Of a stretch of DNA of 64,000 nucleotides, positions 10,367 to 24,293 are shown one piece after another. The number at the start of each line of letters is the position of its first letter. The first letter of the stretch is position 1. The notes below the pieces were generated by a model, which was not told where the DNA came from, searched no databases, and saw only the letters and a program-made list of their open reading frames with translations. The position numbers and the translations under genes were made by a program. This stretch comes from Cryptomeria japonica (Eukaryota; Streptophyta; Pinopsida; Cupressales; Cupressaceae), in the NCBI RefSeq assembly GCF_030272615.1, contig NC_081409.1:914317840-914381839 (forward strand). Reading direction: 5' to 3'.

Positions 10367-13300
10367 GTTCACTACCTATAGTGGGAAGATGAATGTTGAA
10401 GAACTTGTAGATTGGATAGATGCCCTGAATAATTATTTTGAATACAAGTGGCTGAGGACAAGAAAGTGAAGTTTTCTAAGACCAAAGTAAAGGGTGTTTC
10501 TCTAACCTGGTGAAACTATACTAAAGGTGAAAGGGTGAAGATGGACAAGAGTATGATTCATTCTTGGGATAGGATGGTGTCCAAACTCAAGGACCAATTC
10601 ATGCCTACTGATTATGAAGTGTAGCTATATATGATAATGCAAAATCTAAAGCAGAAGGACTTGGATGTGGCTTCCTACACAGAGGAATTCTACAAATTGA
10701 GTTTGAGATCAAGGCACCGTGAAGATGAAAAGGAGAAGGTTGCTAGGTACTTGGATGGACTCAAGTTCAACATTCAAGATGAGATGAGTTTGGTGACTCC
10801 TAAATCAGTAGATGAATGCTTTCAAATGGCTCTGAGGGCAGAGGATAAGTTGAGAAGAAAAAGTGAACAACACGGTAGGGGAAGAGGAGGCAAGAACTTT
10901 AGAGGAAAAGGAAATTTTGGGGGAGGAGGACAATCTCAAAAACCCCAAGGTGAGTCTATCCAGCAAGAACAAAGTGGATACTCAAGTTCAAGAGGAGGAT
11001 TTAGAGGAAGAAGACCCAATGGAAGGGGTAGATTTGGTGGACCAAGAAGAGTTCCTAGTGTCTTCACAGGGAGATTCTTCAATTGCAACCAAGTAGGGCA
11101 TACTGCAAGCAAGTGTCCTGAGAAAGTCTCAATTTCTCATGGAGGAGAGAGAAGGAACCAGTTGATTCAAGAAGATGATTTCCAAAGTGTCAATTCTCCA
11201 ATTGGAAGTGCATCCCCAACCCATGATGGAGAAATCTTGATGATGAGGAGAACCATGTTGAAGGTGCCCCAAGTGAAAGAACCCCTTCAGAGGAAGACAT
11301 TATTTAGAACCATGGGCAAGGCCTATGGTAAGTTATGCAAGGTAATTTTTGATTCAGGTTCTACTGAAAATTTGGTTTCCACGGAGATGGTAGACAAATT
11401 AAAGTTGAAAAGATTACCTCATGCTAACCCTTATAAGGTGTCATTGTTGAATAAGGGGCAGCAAGTCCTAGTAGATGAACAATCTTGGGTAGAATTTGAG
11501 ATAGGAGAGTATATGGACAAAATATTGTGTGATGTGATCCCCATGGATTCTTGTCATCTTTTGTTAGGATGTCCATGGTAGTATGATGTACAATCCCAAC
11601 ATGATGGGAAAACAAACTCCTTTCTCATAACCAAAAATGGGAGAAAATACAAGATGGATCCTTTACCGGATGAGGGTGTAGATAAGAACATTGGGTCAAG
11701 TGTCATGTTGGTGAGTGGAAAATATTTTCTAGACATCCTAAAGGAAGAAGGAACCCTCGGGTATGCTCTAATTTTCAAGCCCAAAAAAAGTCCTAATATT
11801 CCTAGTCACGGTAAGGAAGAAATTCCCAAGGAGGTGCAGCAATTGTTGGACAGGTATAAGAGATTAATGGTGGAGGAAATGCCTAACACCTTACCACCCA
11901 TTAGGGACATAAGCCATCAGATTGAATTCATACCAGGTTCTACATTGCCAAACAAACTAGCCTATAAAATGACTCCATCTTAGAATGAGGAGATTGCCAA
12001 GCAAGTGCAAGAATTCTTGGATAACGGGTTGGTGAGAAAGAGTCTCAGTCTATGTGTTGTCCCAAAAATCCTAGCACCTAAAAAGGATGGTAAATGGAGA
12101 CTTTGTACTCATTCTAGGGCCATCAATAGGATTACTATAAGATATAGGTTTCCCATGCCTAGAATTGAAGATTTAATGGATGGTTTGGGTGGGGCTTCCT
12201 ACTACTCCAAAATTGATCTCAAGAGTGGGTATCATCAAATTAGAATAAGGTAGGGAGATGAATGGAAGATAGACTTCACAAAAAATGAAGGTATCTATGA
12301 GTGGATGGTTATGCCTTTTGGGCTTTCCAATGCCCCAAGCACCTTTATGCGCCTCATGAATGAGGTGTTGAAAGACTTCATTGGTAAATTTGTTGTTGTT
12401 TATCTTCATGATATTCTTATGTTTAGCAAGACAAAGGAAGAGCATTTGGAGCACTTGAACTTGGTTTTGAAGAAGTTACATGATGAAAATTTGATGATCA
12501 ACATGGAAAAGAGTGTCTTCATGAAGGAGGAGCTCGTCTACCTTGGTTTTGTAATCTCCAAGGGGGATTTGAAGATGGATCCAGAAAAGGTGGAGGCTAT
12601 CTTGAAATGGCCAACACCTAAGACAGTAGGTGATGTGAGGATTTTCCATGGATTGGATACATTTTACAGAAAGTTCATAAAAAAATTTAGTCGTATACGT
12701 GCACCTATCCTAGACACAATCAAAGGAGGTAAAAAATGTAAGTTTTCTTGGTCACATGAACCAAATGAATCTTTTGAGTATCTAAAAAAGAGAGTAGCAC
12801 AACAACCTATTCTTGTTTTTCCTAATTTTAACAAGTTGTTCATAGTGGAGTGTGATGCTAGTAACCTTGTCATAGGGGTTGCCTTGAGTCAAGAGGGCAG
12901 ACCAGTGGCTTTCTTTAGTGAGAAACTCAATGATGCCAAAAGGAAGTATTCTACATATAATTTGGAGTTGTATGCAATGGTACAAGCCTTGAAGAAATGG
13001 CGACATTGCCTTTTACTTAAAGAATTCATTGTGTACAATCATGCTCTCAATTTTATGAATGGATAGGAAAAGCTTAGTCACAAGCATATGAAGTGGGTTG
13101 AACATGCCTACACATTCACCATCAAACACAAGAAGGGGCGGGCCAATAAGGTGGCAGATGCATTGAGTAGAAGGGTGTGCATGGTGCAAGAAATTTAGTT
13201 GCAAAGTATGGGAATTGATTCTCTCAAGTAGATGTACAAGGATGATGAAGATTTCAGTGAGAATATGAGGTTTGCACTCAATTTTCAGATTCTTATCATT

Positions 13301-13936
13301 CTTCTTTTTTTGAGTTTTTGTTGCAGCAGGGGTTCTTGTTCAAAGGGGGTCAGTTGTGTATCCCTAGATTCTCCATGAGGGAGAACATTATCAAGGAGAA
13401 ACATTGTAGCAGTTTGGGAGGTCACTCTAGGCTTGAAAAAACCTTGGAATAGGTGAATAGGTATTATTTTTGGCCAAAGTTGCAATCAGATGTCAGGAAG
13501 TTTGTGAAAGTTGCAGCATATGCCAAATGGCTAAGGGAACATCATCAAATGCAGGTTTATATCAACCACTCCCTATTCCTAATAGGCAATGTGAGAGTAT
13601 CAACATGGATTTTGTTTTGAGTCTTCCTAGGACTCAAAGAGGTTTTGACAGCATTTTTGTTGTAGTAGATAGATTTAGTAAGATGGCTCACTTTTTGCCA
13701 TGTAATTGTACTAATTATGCTTCCCACATTGTTGGCTTATTCTTCAAATAAATTGTTAAAATCCATGGTTTGACTCTAAACATTGTGACTGACAGGGACT
13801 CTAAGTTTGTGGGACACTTTTGGCATACACTGTGGAAGAAGTTGGGGACTCAATTGTCCTTCACATCAGCCTATCGCCTTAAGATTCATGGCCAAACTGA
13901 GGTAGTGAACAAATCATTGGGAAATTTTCTTAGCAT
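10367..13936 (+). pseudogene. Chromovirus-type Ty3/gypsy gag-pro-pol, truncated at both ends
   Basis: Gag lacks its N-terminus; the first recognisable block is near 10380-10430 (EELVDWIDALNNYF), with a frameshift at about 10440. The zinc knuckle near 11075 reads FFNCNQVGHTASKC, so the first Cys is Phe. Protease has DSGST at 11350. RT (about 11985-12600) has YLHD at 12401 instead of YLDD, so a catalytic Asp is lost. RNase H lacks two residues (VYNHAL instead of VYTDNHAL, near 13033), removing a catalytic Asp. Integrase (13400-13930) has shifted frames but keeps its DDE residues. Stops at 11579, 11981 and 13064 are TAG where sister copies in this window have Gln. Sequence ends in integrase at about 13936, just after NKSLGNFL. 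A dead copy; RT type resembles CRM/Galadriel-like chromoviruses, class inferred. Confidence 0.88.
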
Positions 13937-14053
13937 AATAGGGGGCCCTTTTTCCCCTTTTCCTTCGTGTCCTTATCCATTTTCTTTCTTTTTATTTTCT
14001 TGGTTGTTTATCTATCCTTTCGGTCTTGAGGGTTCTCCCATTTGGGATGTTAA

Positions 14054-14772
14054 TGTTGAACACTTCCAGATATTGAGAGAGGGAGGGGGGGGGGGGGGTG
14101 GGGGGTGAATCAACATATATTAAAACTTAATCAATTTAATTATTTGATTATCATTCATTCCATTTACCATATGTGTAGAAATAAAGAACATAAAAACACA
14201 ATAAAAGTCACACATGAACACCAAGATTTTACAGAAAACCAATGAGAGAAAAACCATGGTGAGAACTATCTCACTATATGAAAAACAAGTTACAATATTG
14301 TAGGCTCAAGGCCAAGGAGCTCACTGCCCCTAATGTGGACTTGCAAGTTTGAGGTGCATAACCTTAGGGAAAGATACAAAAGACTTGCAGACTTTTAAGA
14401 TCACTTCTTCAGGGCAAGATACATTATATATGAAATAGAAACATCAATATGATTGAAATGCAGGCATCTGCATCCACTGATATGTCGATTGTAGTTTTCT
14501 ATTAAAAGACATCTAAATCTTCTTTCATTATTGCACTACTATACTTGTGAACCTTTGTACAACTTCACATACACTTTGCACAACATATCCCTTATTCATA
14601 CATCACCAAAATGATTTCATCCCTTTTATACCATTCACAACCAAAATAATCAATTAGGTTGGTCTATATAGATATAACATGTAGGATCAAAACAGTCAGC
14701 CAAAAAATAATCTTCATGACACTACGAAAGGAAAACTAAAGTATGTGACTTTTTTCTACTACTCTGTCAACA
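14054..14772 (-). mobile_element. LTR remnant, family B (copia-like), copy 1
   Basis: It runs from TGTTGAACACTTCC to TGTCAACA on the plus strand and, read on minus, carries a C-rich run preceded by GATTCA about 40 bp before its end. It aligns by eye with 41450-42037 (shared order: GAACACCAA, AGGGCAAGATACA, GATCACTTC). No matching 5-bp flanks were found. A 117-bp pyrimidine-rich stretch (13937-14053) of unknown origin separates it from the truncated chromovirus. Confidence 0.55.
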
Positions 14773-15125
14773 TTGTCTATGCAACACATAAGATGCATCT
14801 TTAATTGATTATAATACAATCAATTTTTTTATTTTATTTTTACCTTTGTCTCTTATCTACTACTTTGCTTACTGCCCATACAACATCATCTTCATCATGT
14901 CACGTCATTCTAGACAAGTTGCATGCCTTCACATGTGACAACAATGGCTACTTCGCTGGAGCTTCCTTTTCTACTGTCTCTTTCCATACACTTTCTCTTT
15001 AGGTATTAAGGGATGCTCCCTTGCCTCTCATCTCTATAATACCTTTCCCCTACAATCTGTCTAGGCCACATAGTATCCCAACTTGTTTTCTCCATCTCTG
15101 ATAGACGAGAAGAATCATTAGTACA

Positions 15126-15393
15126 ATGGAATCAAATAAATGGTTAGAATTGGAGCATTCAATCCCTAAACAACAACAAAGAGACCCTCTATCTCTTCCT
15201 CTACCTCTCCCTCTTCTAGAGTCGCCACATGTATCTTCAAGACATGGCATAGAGAAGTTGTATAATTATGAAAGAGTGGGAAATCTGGGGCATGGTACCG
15301 GAGGCATAGTGTACAAGGTACTCCACCTACTATGCCCTAAAAGTTATTTTCTTGGGCCATGATTCCTCCCTCACTTCCCACATCATCAAGGTA
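15126..15393 (+). pseudogene. MAP kinase kinase fragment (MKK7/9-like N-terminus), frameshifted
   Basis: The ORF starts MESNKWLELEH and has a Pro/Leu-rich N-terminal segment (LSLPLPLPLL) as in plant group D MAPKKs. Next comes the kinase Gly-rich loop LGHGTGGIVYKV (15285-15320). After a one-base shift near 15325 the frame resumes with YYALKVIFLGHDSS, including the ATP-binding Lys at 15340, and continues through LTSHIIK. Sequence similarity stops there, with no HRD or DFG motif following. In an intact gene the product would phosphorylate MAP kinases in the cytoplasm. Here only kinase subdomains I-II are present with a frameshift, so it is a pseudogene or a fragment captured by a retroelement. 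AAG|GTACTT at the end could be a splice donor, but no downstream exon is seen. Confidence 0.7.
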
Positions 15394-18300
15394 CTTGGTG
15401 ATTGATTATTCTCTTTTGTGATTTTGCATGATTGGATAAGATAAGATGAGAAAATGCAAGAACTAGGTATAAAGATGCAAATTTGATAATAGTTAGCAAT
15501 AATACTAAGCTACAAAATAGATATGAAAATTTTGAAGATAGATCTGGAAACGGAATTCAAAAAGGAACCTATGTCTATAATTTGAGCTCAAAATTATTGG
15601 TCTATGTGGATAGAGACTAGTATCTTGAAGATGTCTAATGCAAATTCTGTGAATAGATTCTAGATCAAGGTTCCTTATAGATCATCTCCCTAAAATTTTG
15701 TTGAAAAAGTATCAAACACTATGGCTAAGCCATAGTTACTATAACACCTCGCTAAGGAAATCCTAAGGACAATAGCTAACTAACCAATTAAACATATCAA
15801 TTTATTTTTTAACAAATTATATTACAAATATAAACTCAGTAAGGAATTTAAGCATAGCTAAAGCACAAGAGGAAGATAAAAATTCACATAATCTAAGTCC
15901 TCTTGTGAGTTCCCTAATGTCACTACCTATGCAATCCCCTAAACAAAATCTAAGAATCTAAAACCATAATGAAATATCATAACGTTACATAATGCATGAA
16001 CATAAATATCTATCACTAGGTTCCTTTTAAACACCAAACTAAGTGTTCCTATGATAACCTTTTCACAAAATAAATTTCAAAACATCCATCCATAAGAGTA
16101 GTCAGTACCAACACTAAACCATTTAAATACTACTCTAGGATTACATAGCTTTTCAATTACATTAAATAACATTGCATCACTCTCCCTGAGGAGTGTCTAA
16201 TATACAATTATAATGATACAAGTACAATGATTCCAAAATACATAACATATACTAATACATCACTGAATCATCGACATCATGAAATGTGAGACATTGAAAA
16301 GAAGATACAAGGTCCATCCAATGCACACGTACATGTACACCAGTCCCCAATGGAGGTAGGCAACAACCTCCCAACCATGTGGAACCCTTAGGTCAACCCC
16401 ACCATGCTCTCGAGATAGACACAAGGTCCATCCAATGCACACAAACATGTACACCGGTCCCCAATGGAGGTAGGCAACAACCTCCCAACCATGTGGAACC
16501 CTTAGGTCAACCCCACCATGCTCTCGAGATAGACACAAGGCCCCACATGCAGCACAAGTAAACTTTGCTAACAATACCAACATCCAAGGAAACACAAAGG
16601 ACACAGATGGACAATCAAGACACACCATAAGGTTTCACTAGAGGATTATAACACCACCACTTAGAATAGGGTTACAAGATATAGTTAGGGAAGAGTTTCA
16701 TCACATATCCTTAACATGGGCTATCCTAGCTAGCCTCTCTAGGCCATAACCCCCATTTGACAACTCATGTGGAACCGAACAATCATTTCATGAGGATGAG
16801 GAAGTTTGATCATGCCAAATCAACATCCCCCAGATAGAAAAGCCTTCCCACTCCAATCCTTAGTTTATATGAGTACTAAGGCCATGGGTGAGGCATGACA
16901 AGTATCTTGATTAATGTTTTAGCCATATTTATTTTATTAGGTTATCACTTGTTAAGGAAACTCACAATGTTTTATCCTACCTAGCCAATTTAGGGCCTCA
17001 CCCCATTGAGAGCCACTTCCCCTAAGTTGCGTCTACACACAACTAATGTATGGTTTCATTCCAAGAAGGATATGCATCAACAAGATAAATATTTCAAATG
17101 AATCAATGTCAGAAAACTAAATCAGATTCATACAAAAAGCCTTCCTAATCCTTTCCAATCAGATACATCAATGGAGTAATCTTAAATGAAGTAACAACTA
17201 AACATACTTACAAAAAAGAATAATAAACACAAATACAGATACAAATGAACTCAATCATGCCTTACAAACTCCCAAACACAAATACAACAAAGAGAAACCT
17301 CATGACAAGCCTCTGGAAACCAACCAGACTCCCCGAACTGGACATACTGGTCAAACAAGCCCAGATCCCATACTTGCGCATATGACCTCTAAACTTGCAC
17401 ATATGAAAATTAATTCTATTCATATTCTCACCATTTGTGTGCATTTTTCCTTTGTTTCTGTGCATATGAACCAAGAACTGTGCAATTGAAAAGGGGGCAC
17501 TTAGGAGACCAAATTAACCAATGAATAGGCCCTATAAGTGGAAAAAACAAAAGACCCATTTGAGAGGGGTAATTTCCATCCCATAAATCCCTTGCATTGG
17601 TTCCCAAGACACAAAAATAATTTTCAAGACTCAAAACTTATAAATTAGTGTCTTAAAAATCAATCTGGAGGGGGCATACAAACACAAAACAACATTTACA
17701 TAATCAGAACTAGAAACCTCATTTGGAAGTCATAAAATAGCATTCAAAAACATCCTATTCCATTTCTAAAACCAAGGGAACAAAATTCATTTACAAGAGG
17801 GTTAAAAACCCTAAATGCATTTCAATTAAAAACAAAGAGAAGAAAAGACTATTCAAAGCCAATTTCAACACATAAGACCAAAATTTCAAATCATTTTCAA
17901 ACAACAATAAAAACCACTAAATACACTCATTTTTTCATATTTAAAAAAAATAAAATCATTCATCATAGAAAGAAGGATTCCAAACTTTACCTCAGGTCCT
18001 ACAAAGACAATAAAAATGAAGAATGGAGGAGAACAATACACGAAAGTAGTCCACAAGAAGCCAGAAGAATCCAACCAGAAAGCAATCCAATAACAATAAT
18101 CAAAACTCTAGCTAATCCTCCCAAAAACAAAGCAATCACTCTCCAAGAAATCCTTCTCAAAATTTCTCAAAGAAGAATGGAAGATCCTCTCCTAATACCC
18201 TTACAATTCACTCCAATTCCAAAAACCAAACTCTCCAAAATTTCTAGCACAAGAAACTCTAGCAATCTCCCAAAAATCATCAAAAAAACAATATTAAAAT

Positions 18301-19839
18301 CATTCCCCAAAAACTTGTACGAGAATGTGCAACCAAACCCCAAATAAAGTTTACAAAATAACTCATTAAACAAAAATTAACTCACAAAAGAATAACCAAT
18401 TCACACCAATCAAAAATAGCATTCAAATATTAAAACCAAAGTATAAAATCATCCCTCTCAAATCATATTAATTCAATTAAAACAATATTATTTATAATGC
18501 CACCACCATAAAGTGCTCCCACATTAATAGGCTCATAAATTACAAAGTGAGAAAAATTGTTATAATATTAATATAAATCAATCATATAATTAAATAAAAT
18601 AACAACAATAATATGATTAATCATAAATACTTACACCTTAATTGATATAATCAACTCATAAATATTATTAAACATGTCACACATGAATACTCATGACATA
18701 ACCAAGACAAAATACCATTCACCACATAATTAGGACAACTGACTTAGGGAATAGGTAACCTCAAGACTAAAGGTTATTGTCCTAACATGGGACAATGGTT
18801 AGGGCTAAGTCAACTTGGGCCTTTATGCTATCTCCTTCACCAGCATCGAGGATTGTTAAGTATGCTCAAACCAGTGAAACTAGGTGGAGTTGATGTCTGG
18901 TACCTGCATCAAAACAAAACACAAAAGACCTACACACATACACATCCATATATATACATCTGGCAAATAGGATTAGTAACCATGGTAAACCCTCAATATG
19001 AAAATCAGTACATATGTTAGTATGCCATAAACATAATACATCATCTAACAAATAGCCATTATGAGATCATAACATAAAACCCTAATATCTTCAAAAGCAT
19101 AGAAAATCATAAACATCAAACCCTAATAACATTAATATAATATCATAAGCATAAATTGTCATGATCAACAACATGTCCTGAAACATAGAATGTCATGAGA
19201 AATCCAACAACATGAATCAAATAGATATGTCCACACACTGATCCAAAGATAACCAGACACACATCTAGTCACCAAGACTCCAATAGTAGCAATATAAATG
19301 TCAAAACATGGAATGGGTATTACAGTTACCAAGTTTTTCAGCTTGTTCAAGGTCTAAATCTATTCATCTTAGTTCGGACTTCATAAATCTATAATCCAAA
19401 TTTTCTAGATCTAAATTCTACACATATAAAAGAGAGAAAAATGGTCTTGGGTTATATAGGTTCTTGCCGAAGTCAAACGTCAACTAGGAATTAACCTCCC
19501 CTATAATAATGAAGGATATAAAAGAAATCTTACCCTTGCAGGAAAGAGGCTAAAAACCTTAAGGAAATGTAGAATTGAAATGCAATACCTTTGCTATGAA
19601 TCTTATTGCCTTGAAGCCTCGTGAAAGGTTGTTATTGCTAGGTGGGATTTCATGCATGCCTTCATACATCAAGGAAACACATAAAATTGATCATGGATGT
19701 CATATTAAATACTTGTATAGTTGTCATAACTTGTATCCTCATAGAATCTCATGCTCATTTGGGCCTCACTTCAGGGTTTCTACCTTTTATGGCTTGATTA
19801 TACTTTAAAGTAGTGTCAAATCTGTGGTATCTACTCTTT
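15394..19839. other. Long AT-rich region without recognisable genes
   Basis: No ORF with family resemblance on either strand. A block at about 15545-15750 resembles, in reverse complement, 31370-31560. That suggests this stretch is the interior of a non-coding retroelement, perhaps the same family as 19840-20308. Apart from the 114-bp duplication at 16308-16535 I see no structure. Confidence 0.4.
16308..16535. repeat. 114-bp tandem duplication
   Basis: Two nearly identical copies start with AAGGTCCATCCAATGCACAC near 16308 and 16422. They produce a repetitive ORF on the minus strand that has no family resemblance. Confidence 0.9.
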
Positions 19840-20308
19840 GTTTTAACTTCTTTAACTTTTCCCAATCTAAAAGGATTGGACTAGGGCACAAGCCATATTC
19901 CGGGGCAAAAGAACCCAAATTTGAATCTTCAACGATCACAAAAATTTGAGCAAGAAACGATATTCAATGTCAGCCTACTTTGTATTTTTCAACATGTTTT
20001 ATGAGGATATATAAAAGAAAGTCTTATGCCCTCATTTGAAACATCTCTCATCAAGGAATTTACTCCACATCAAGAATTTCAATTGAGCGATCTATCAAGC
20101 ATCATTAGAGTAGTGAAGGAGAGATCAAGTTTTTATATTTTCAGGTATTCAAGATGGCATCCATGATCAAATATATGCAAAGACATTATGAATCCTACAT
20201 AGCAACACAAACCTTTTTATGAAGACTTCAAGGAAAAGGAGATTCATAAAGGAAGTTATAACATTTCAATTCAGCATTTATATCCAAATCTAACCTGTGT
20301 CCTAAAAG
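19840..20308 (+). other. LTR-like promoter block, family C, plus-strand copy
   Basis: TATATAAAAG at 20008-20017 is followed by a leader containing GTAGTGAAGGAGAGATCAAG (20110-20129). The same block occurs inverted at 31861-32090, including the TATA region and the identical 20-mer. This looks like U3/R of a retroelement. It directly borders the chromovirus target duplication. Confidence 0.5.
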
Positions 20309-20313
20309 AGTAA

Positions 20314-21302
20314 TGATGCAATACAGAGAGGGAGAATTGTTGAATTGTGGGTATGACCCTAGTTGCCTATTGTCCAGCCAAATTGAATTCATACAACAAT
20401 ATATATGTGCAGGAAATGGATGAATTGCAGAAAAATGATCCTTCAATATGATGCTAGTGATTGCAAAGTTTTCAAACTATGTTATAGAATCAGACTCAGA
20501 AATTCAAATTCTCAAAATACACTTTTGAATCCATTTTCCAACGTTTCTATACAATTTATATCAAATTTGCACTTTCCTGCCATGACTGTTGGACTGCATG
20601 ACTGTTCGACTACCACATTTGAAAAATCAAATTTTAACACAAACATCAAAATAATAATTCTGAATTGACTAACCACTACTGGATACCGACATCAAGATAG
20701 CAATCTCGAATTGAAGTCCTTTTCCACCCATCAGAATAACTGATATCGACGAGGTAATCTTTTTGTGCAATTTCGATAATCTAAACTTACCCCGATGACC
20801 CCATGTCGGCATAGCTATACCGAATGAGGCAATTGGATAACTATCAGCATAACCTTCCACATTCAGTTAAACAATATTTTCCAATCCCAATAGAAGAAAC
20901 TATCCAAATGAACCTTTTATCGGAATAACTATCTTGATGACCACTTTGAAATCTTTTTACAACAACAACACTTTATTGGGATAGTTATCCTGATGACAAC
21001 ATTTGACAACTTCTTACAACAATGATACTCTATCAGGAAAACTATCCCGATGACAACACTTGACAACTTTTTACAACAATGATACTCTATCGAGATAACT
21101 ATCCCGATGACAACATTTGACAATTTTTTTCAACCTTGCAAATTATATATGACTCCAACTCTGACATACAAACTTGAAAACATGAAATGACATTACAAAT
21201 GGTCTCCATAGACCTTATTGAATCAGAATGACATGACCCCTAACTTCTAAGACTCAAACATCTAACTGACATAACAGCTAAACTCTAGGTGCCCCTACAA
21301 CA
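20314..21302 (-). repeat. Chromovirus 3' LTR
   Basis: Aligns end to end with 30138-31178. Its U3 carries tandem units with hairpins (20920-21125). Confidence 0.9.
20920..21125. repeat. About 60-bp tandem units with perfect hairpin core in LTR
   Basis: Three to four units each contain a TATCGGGATA / TATCCCGATGA pair. In the best copies ATCGGGATA and TATCCCGAT are perfect inverted arms separated by two bases. Units are joined by a TTGACAACTTTTTACAACAA spacer. Confidence 0.85.
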
Positions 21303-21379
21303 TACACCCAGAGAGGAAATATTTCATACTCCTGATGAAATGAGATCTACAACTGAGACCCCATGATGTGCTATATCCT

Positions 21380-24293
21380 CCTCTGACATCTACATGGCAT
21401 ATTCATTTGGTAGTCCTATCCACTTGACTAGGTGCTTCTTATAAACTTTCCTCCTTGTCCTCCTCACTTCTCGAGTCCAAAATGACTTCAAGTTGCATAG
21501 GCTAAGCAGGTGGAAGTTCCTTGACCAATTCCATATCAACATCTTCAGTTCCTTCTTCTCCTTGACCAACAAAATCATATTCCTTATAGGGATAAAATCT
21601 GCTACATTGAATATAGGTGAGATAGCAACCCCCAGTGGTAGTTCAATCGCATAAGCATTATTACCATACTTGTGAACCACTTTACATGGCCCTATCTTCT
21701 TCATCATCAACTTTGTATACTTTCCCTTTGGCAATCTCTCCTTCCTCAACTGTGCCAATACTAGATCACCCACCTTGAATTGTACATCTCTCTTCTTCAA
21801 GTCTGCCTTCTTCATATACTTGTCCACATTCTTCTCAAGTGTCTCCTTGACCTATTTGTGGATGTCATGCATGGCTACTAAAAATTCTTCACCTTGGGCA
21901 CTCCTCCTATCCATTCCACTCAAATCTCTCAATTCATAGATACATCTAGGATGCACTCCATAGACAACTTCAAATGGACTCTTCCTTATACTTTGGTTGA
22001 TTGAATCATTGTATGCATACTCTTCCTGCGGTAGGATTAGATCCCATGACTAATTGTGATCCTTAGTCAGACATCTTAGTAGGTTGCCTAATGACTTGTT
22101 GACAATCTCAGTCTACCCATCTGTTTGAGGATGATAGGAAGAACTAAAAGTTAGATTGGTTCCTAGTTTTCTCCACAATGCTCTCCAAAAATGTCCAATA
22201 ACTTTGAATCTTTGTTGGACACAATAGATAACGACAATCCATGGATCCTTACAATCTCTATAAAGAATAAGTTTGCAATGTGGGAGGCATCATTGGTTGT
22301 TTTGCATGCAATGAAGTGAGCCATCTTGTTGAACCTGTCCACAACTACATACACACTATCATATCCCCTTGTGGTCCTTGGTAGATCCAAATTAAAATCC
22401 ATCTTGATGGATTGCCATGGTTTATTGGGTATGGGCAGAGGTTGATACAACCCTACATTAGAACTTGACCCCATTGCACTCTGACATATACCACAACTTT
22501 CCACAAACTTCTTCACATCTAGGTGCATCTTAGGCAATTAGTAAAACCTTTTGACCTGATCCAATGTCTTATCACATCCAAAATGTGCTCCAAGACTGCC
22601 ACTATGCTTCTCTCTAATCAAATTTTCCCTCATAGAACACTTTGGGACACATAACTGAGCTCCCTTAAACAAAAGACCACCTTGTACTACATAATCTACA
22701 TACTCACTATGAAAAGATCCCCGTGACTACTCACAAACAACAAACACTTCATGAAAGTCTACATCATTCTGATACATACCTCTTAAGGAATCAATTCCTA
22801 CACTTCGAAACTACACCTCATGTATCATCATTGTCTTCCTACTCAAAGCATCGGCTACCTTGTTAGCCTGCCCTTTCTTGTGCTTTATGGTAAAATTATA
22901 GGACTGCAATTTCTCTACCCACTTCATGTGCCAATGACTCAACTTCTCTTGATTGTTTAGAAAACTCAAAGCATGGTTATCTATGTATACCACAAACTTC
23001 TTGGGCAGTAGGTAGTGTCTCCATTTTTTCATTGCTTGCAGCATGACATACAGCTCCAAATCATAGGATGAATACTTCTTTTTGGATTCATTCAATTTCT
23101 CACTAAAGAAAGCTATTGGCTTCCCTTCTTGACTCAAGACTACCCCTATGGCATAGCCACTAGCATCACACTCTATTGTAAATACCTTATTAAAATCTGG
23201 TAAAGTAAGGATAGGTTGATGTGCTACCCTTGTCTTGAGGTACTCAAAACTTTGATCGGCCTCATTGGTCCATTGGAATATGCTCCTCTTCTCCCCTTTG
23301 ATGGTGTCTATCATGGGTGCCACAATATGACTGAAATTCTTGATAAACTTGTGGTAGAAGCTTGCTAAACCATGGAAACTCCTGACTTCCTAGCTGATTT
23401 AGGTGTTGACTAGTTGAGTATGGCCTCTCCTTTTTGCGGATCCATCTTCAAAGTTCCTTGTGAAATCAAAAACCCCAAATATACCAACTCATCCTTCATC
23501 CATTCATACTTCTTAAGATTGATCATCAATTTTTCTTCATTCAAACTTCTTAACACCTTATCCAAGTGTTCCAAATGGTCCTCCCTTATCTTGCTGAATA
23601 CAAAAATGTCATCTAAGTATACTACCACAAACTTGTTTATGAAGTCTCTTAGGACCTCATTCATGAGTCTCATGAATGTAATCAAGGCATTAGATAGCCC
23701 AAAAGGCATGGCAAGCCCATACAGGCCTTCATTAGTCTTGAAATCCATCCTCCACTCATCCCCCTCTCTGATACTTATTTGGTGATAGCCACTTTTTAAA
23801 TCAATTTTAGTAAAGTACCTTGCTCTGACCCAATTGTCCATAAGATCTTTCATCCAGGGAATGGGGAATCTATATCTAATGGTTATCTTTTTCATAGCCC
23901 TTAAATCCGTACAAAGCCTCCAATCTCCATCTTTTTTGGGTGCCAAAATAGTTGGCACAACACATGGGCTCAAACTCTTTCTCACTAGGCCCTTATCAAG
24001 AAATTCATGGACCTGCTTCTTGATCTCCTCATTTTGTTGAGGTGTCATTTTGTATGCCGCCTTGTTGGGAAGACTTGCACCAAGAATTAGGTCGATATGA
24101 TGACTCGCATCACAGATGGGAGGCAAAAAAATTAGGTAATTCCTTCACTACTATACCTTCATACTTATCAAGTAGGTTCTGCACCTCTTTAGGGAATTCC
24201 TTGCTGTCATTATCTGATACTTTAAAGATTGGTTTCCCCACAATGGCACATCCACACTCCTCTTCTTCCAAGTTCTTTATGAACTCCTTATCC
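21380..24293 (-). pseudogene. Chromovirus pol: RT, RNase H, integrase, chromodomain
   Basis: Reading downward: end of protease linker (24293-24130), RT (24126-23410) with intact YLDD, RNase H (about 23323-22811) with CDAS, YDLELY and TDNHAL-equivalent IDNHAL, integrase (about 22700-21830), then an integrase tail and a chromodomain (RRTRRKVYKKHLVKWIGLP, 21460-21400). The chromodomain is what places the family among chromoviruses; it would direct integration to marked chromatin. Breaks include a frame loss around 23330-23410, TAG at 22115-22113 (DG-TEIVN, where the copy at 13.9 kb reads HGQTEVVN), and TAG ending the chromodomain at 21390 (Trp expected). RT catalytic residues survive but no full polyprotein could be made. 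Confidence 0.9.

Noticed and set aside
16260-16628. 122-codon minus-strand ORF with internal repeat
   Set aside because: The repeat is simply the 114-bp DNA duplication. No start context, domain or neighbour supports a gene.
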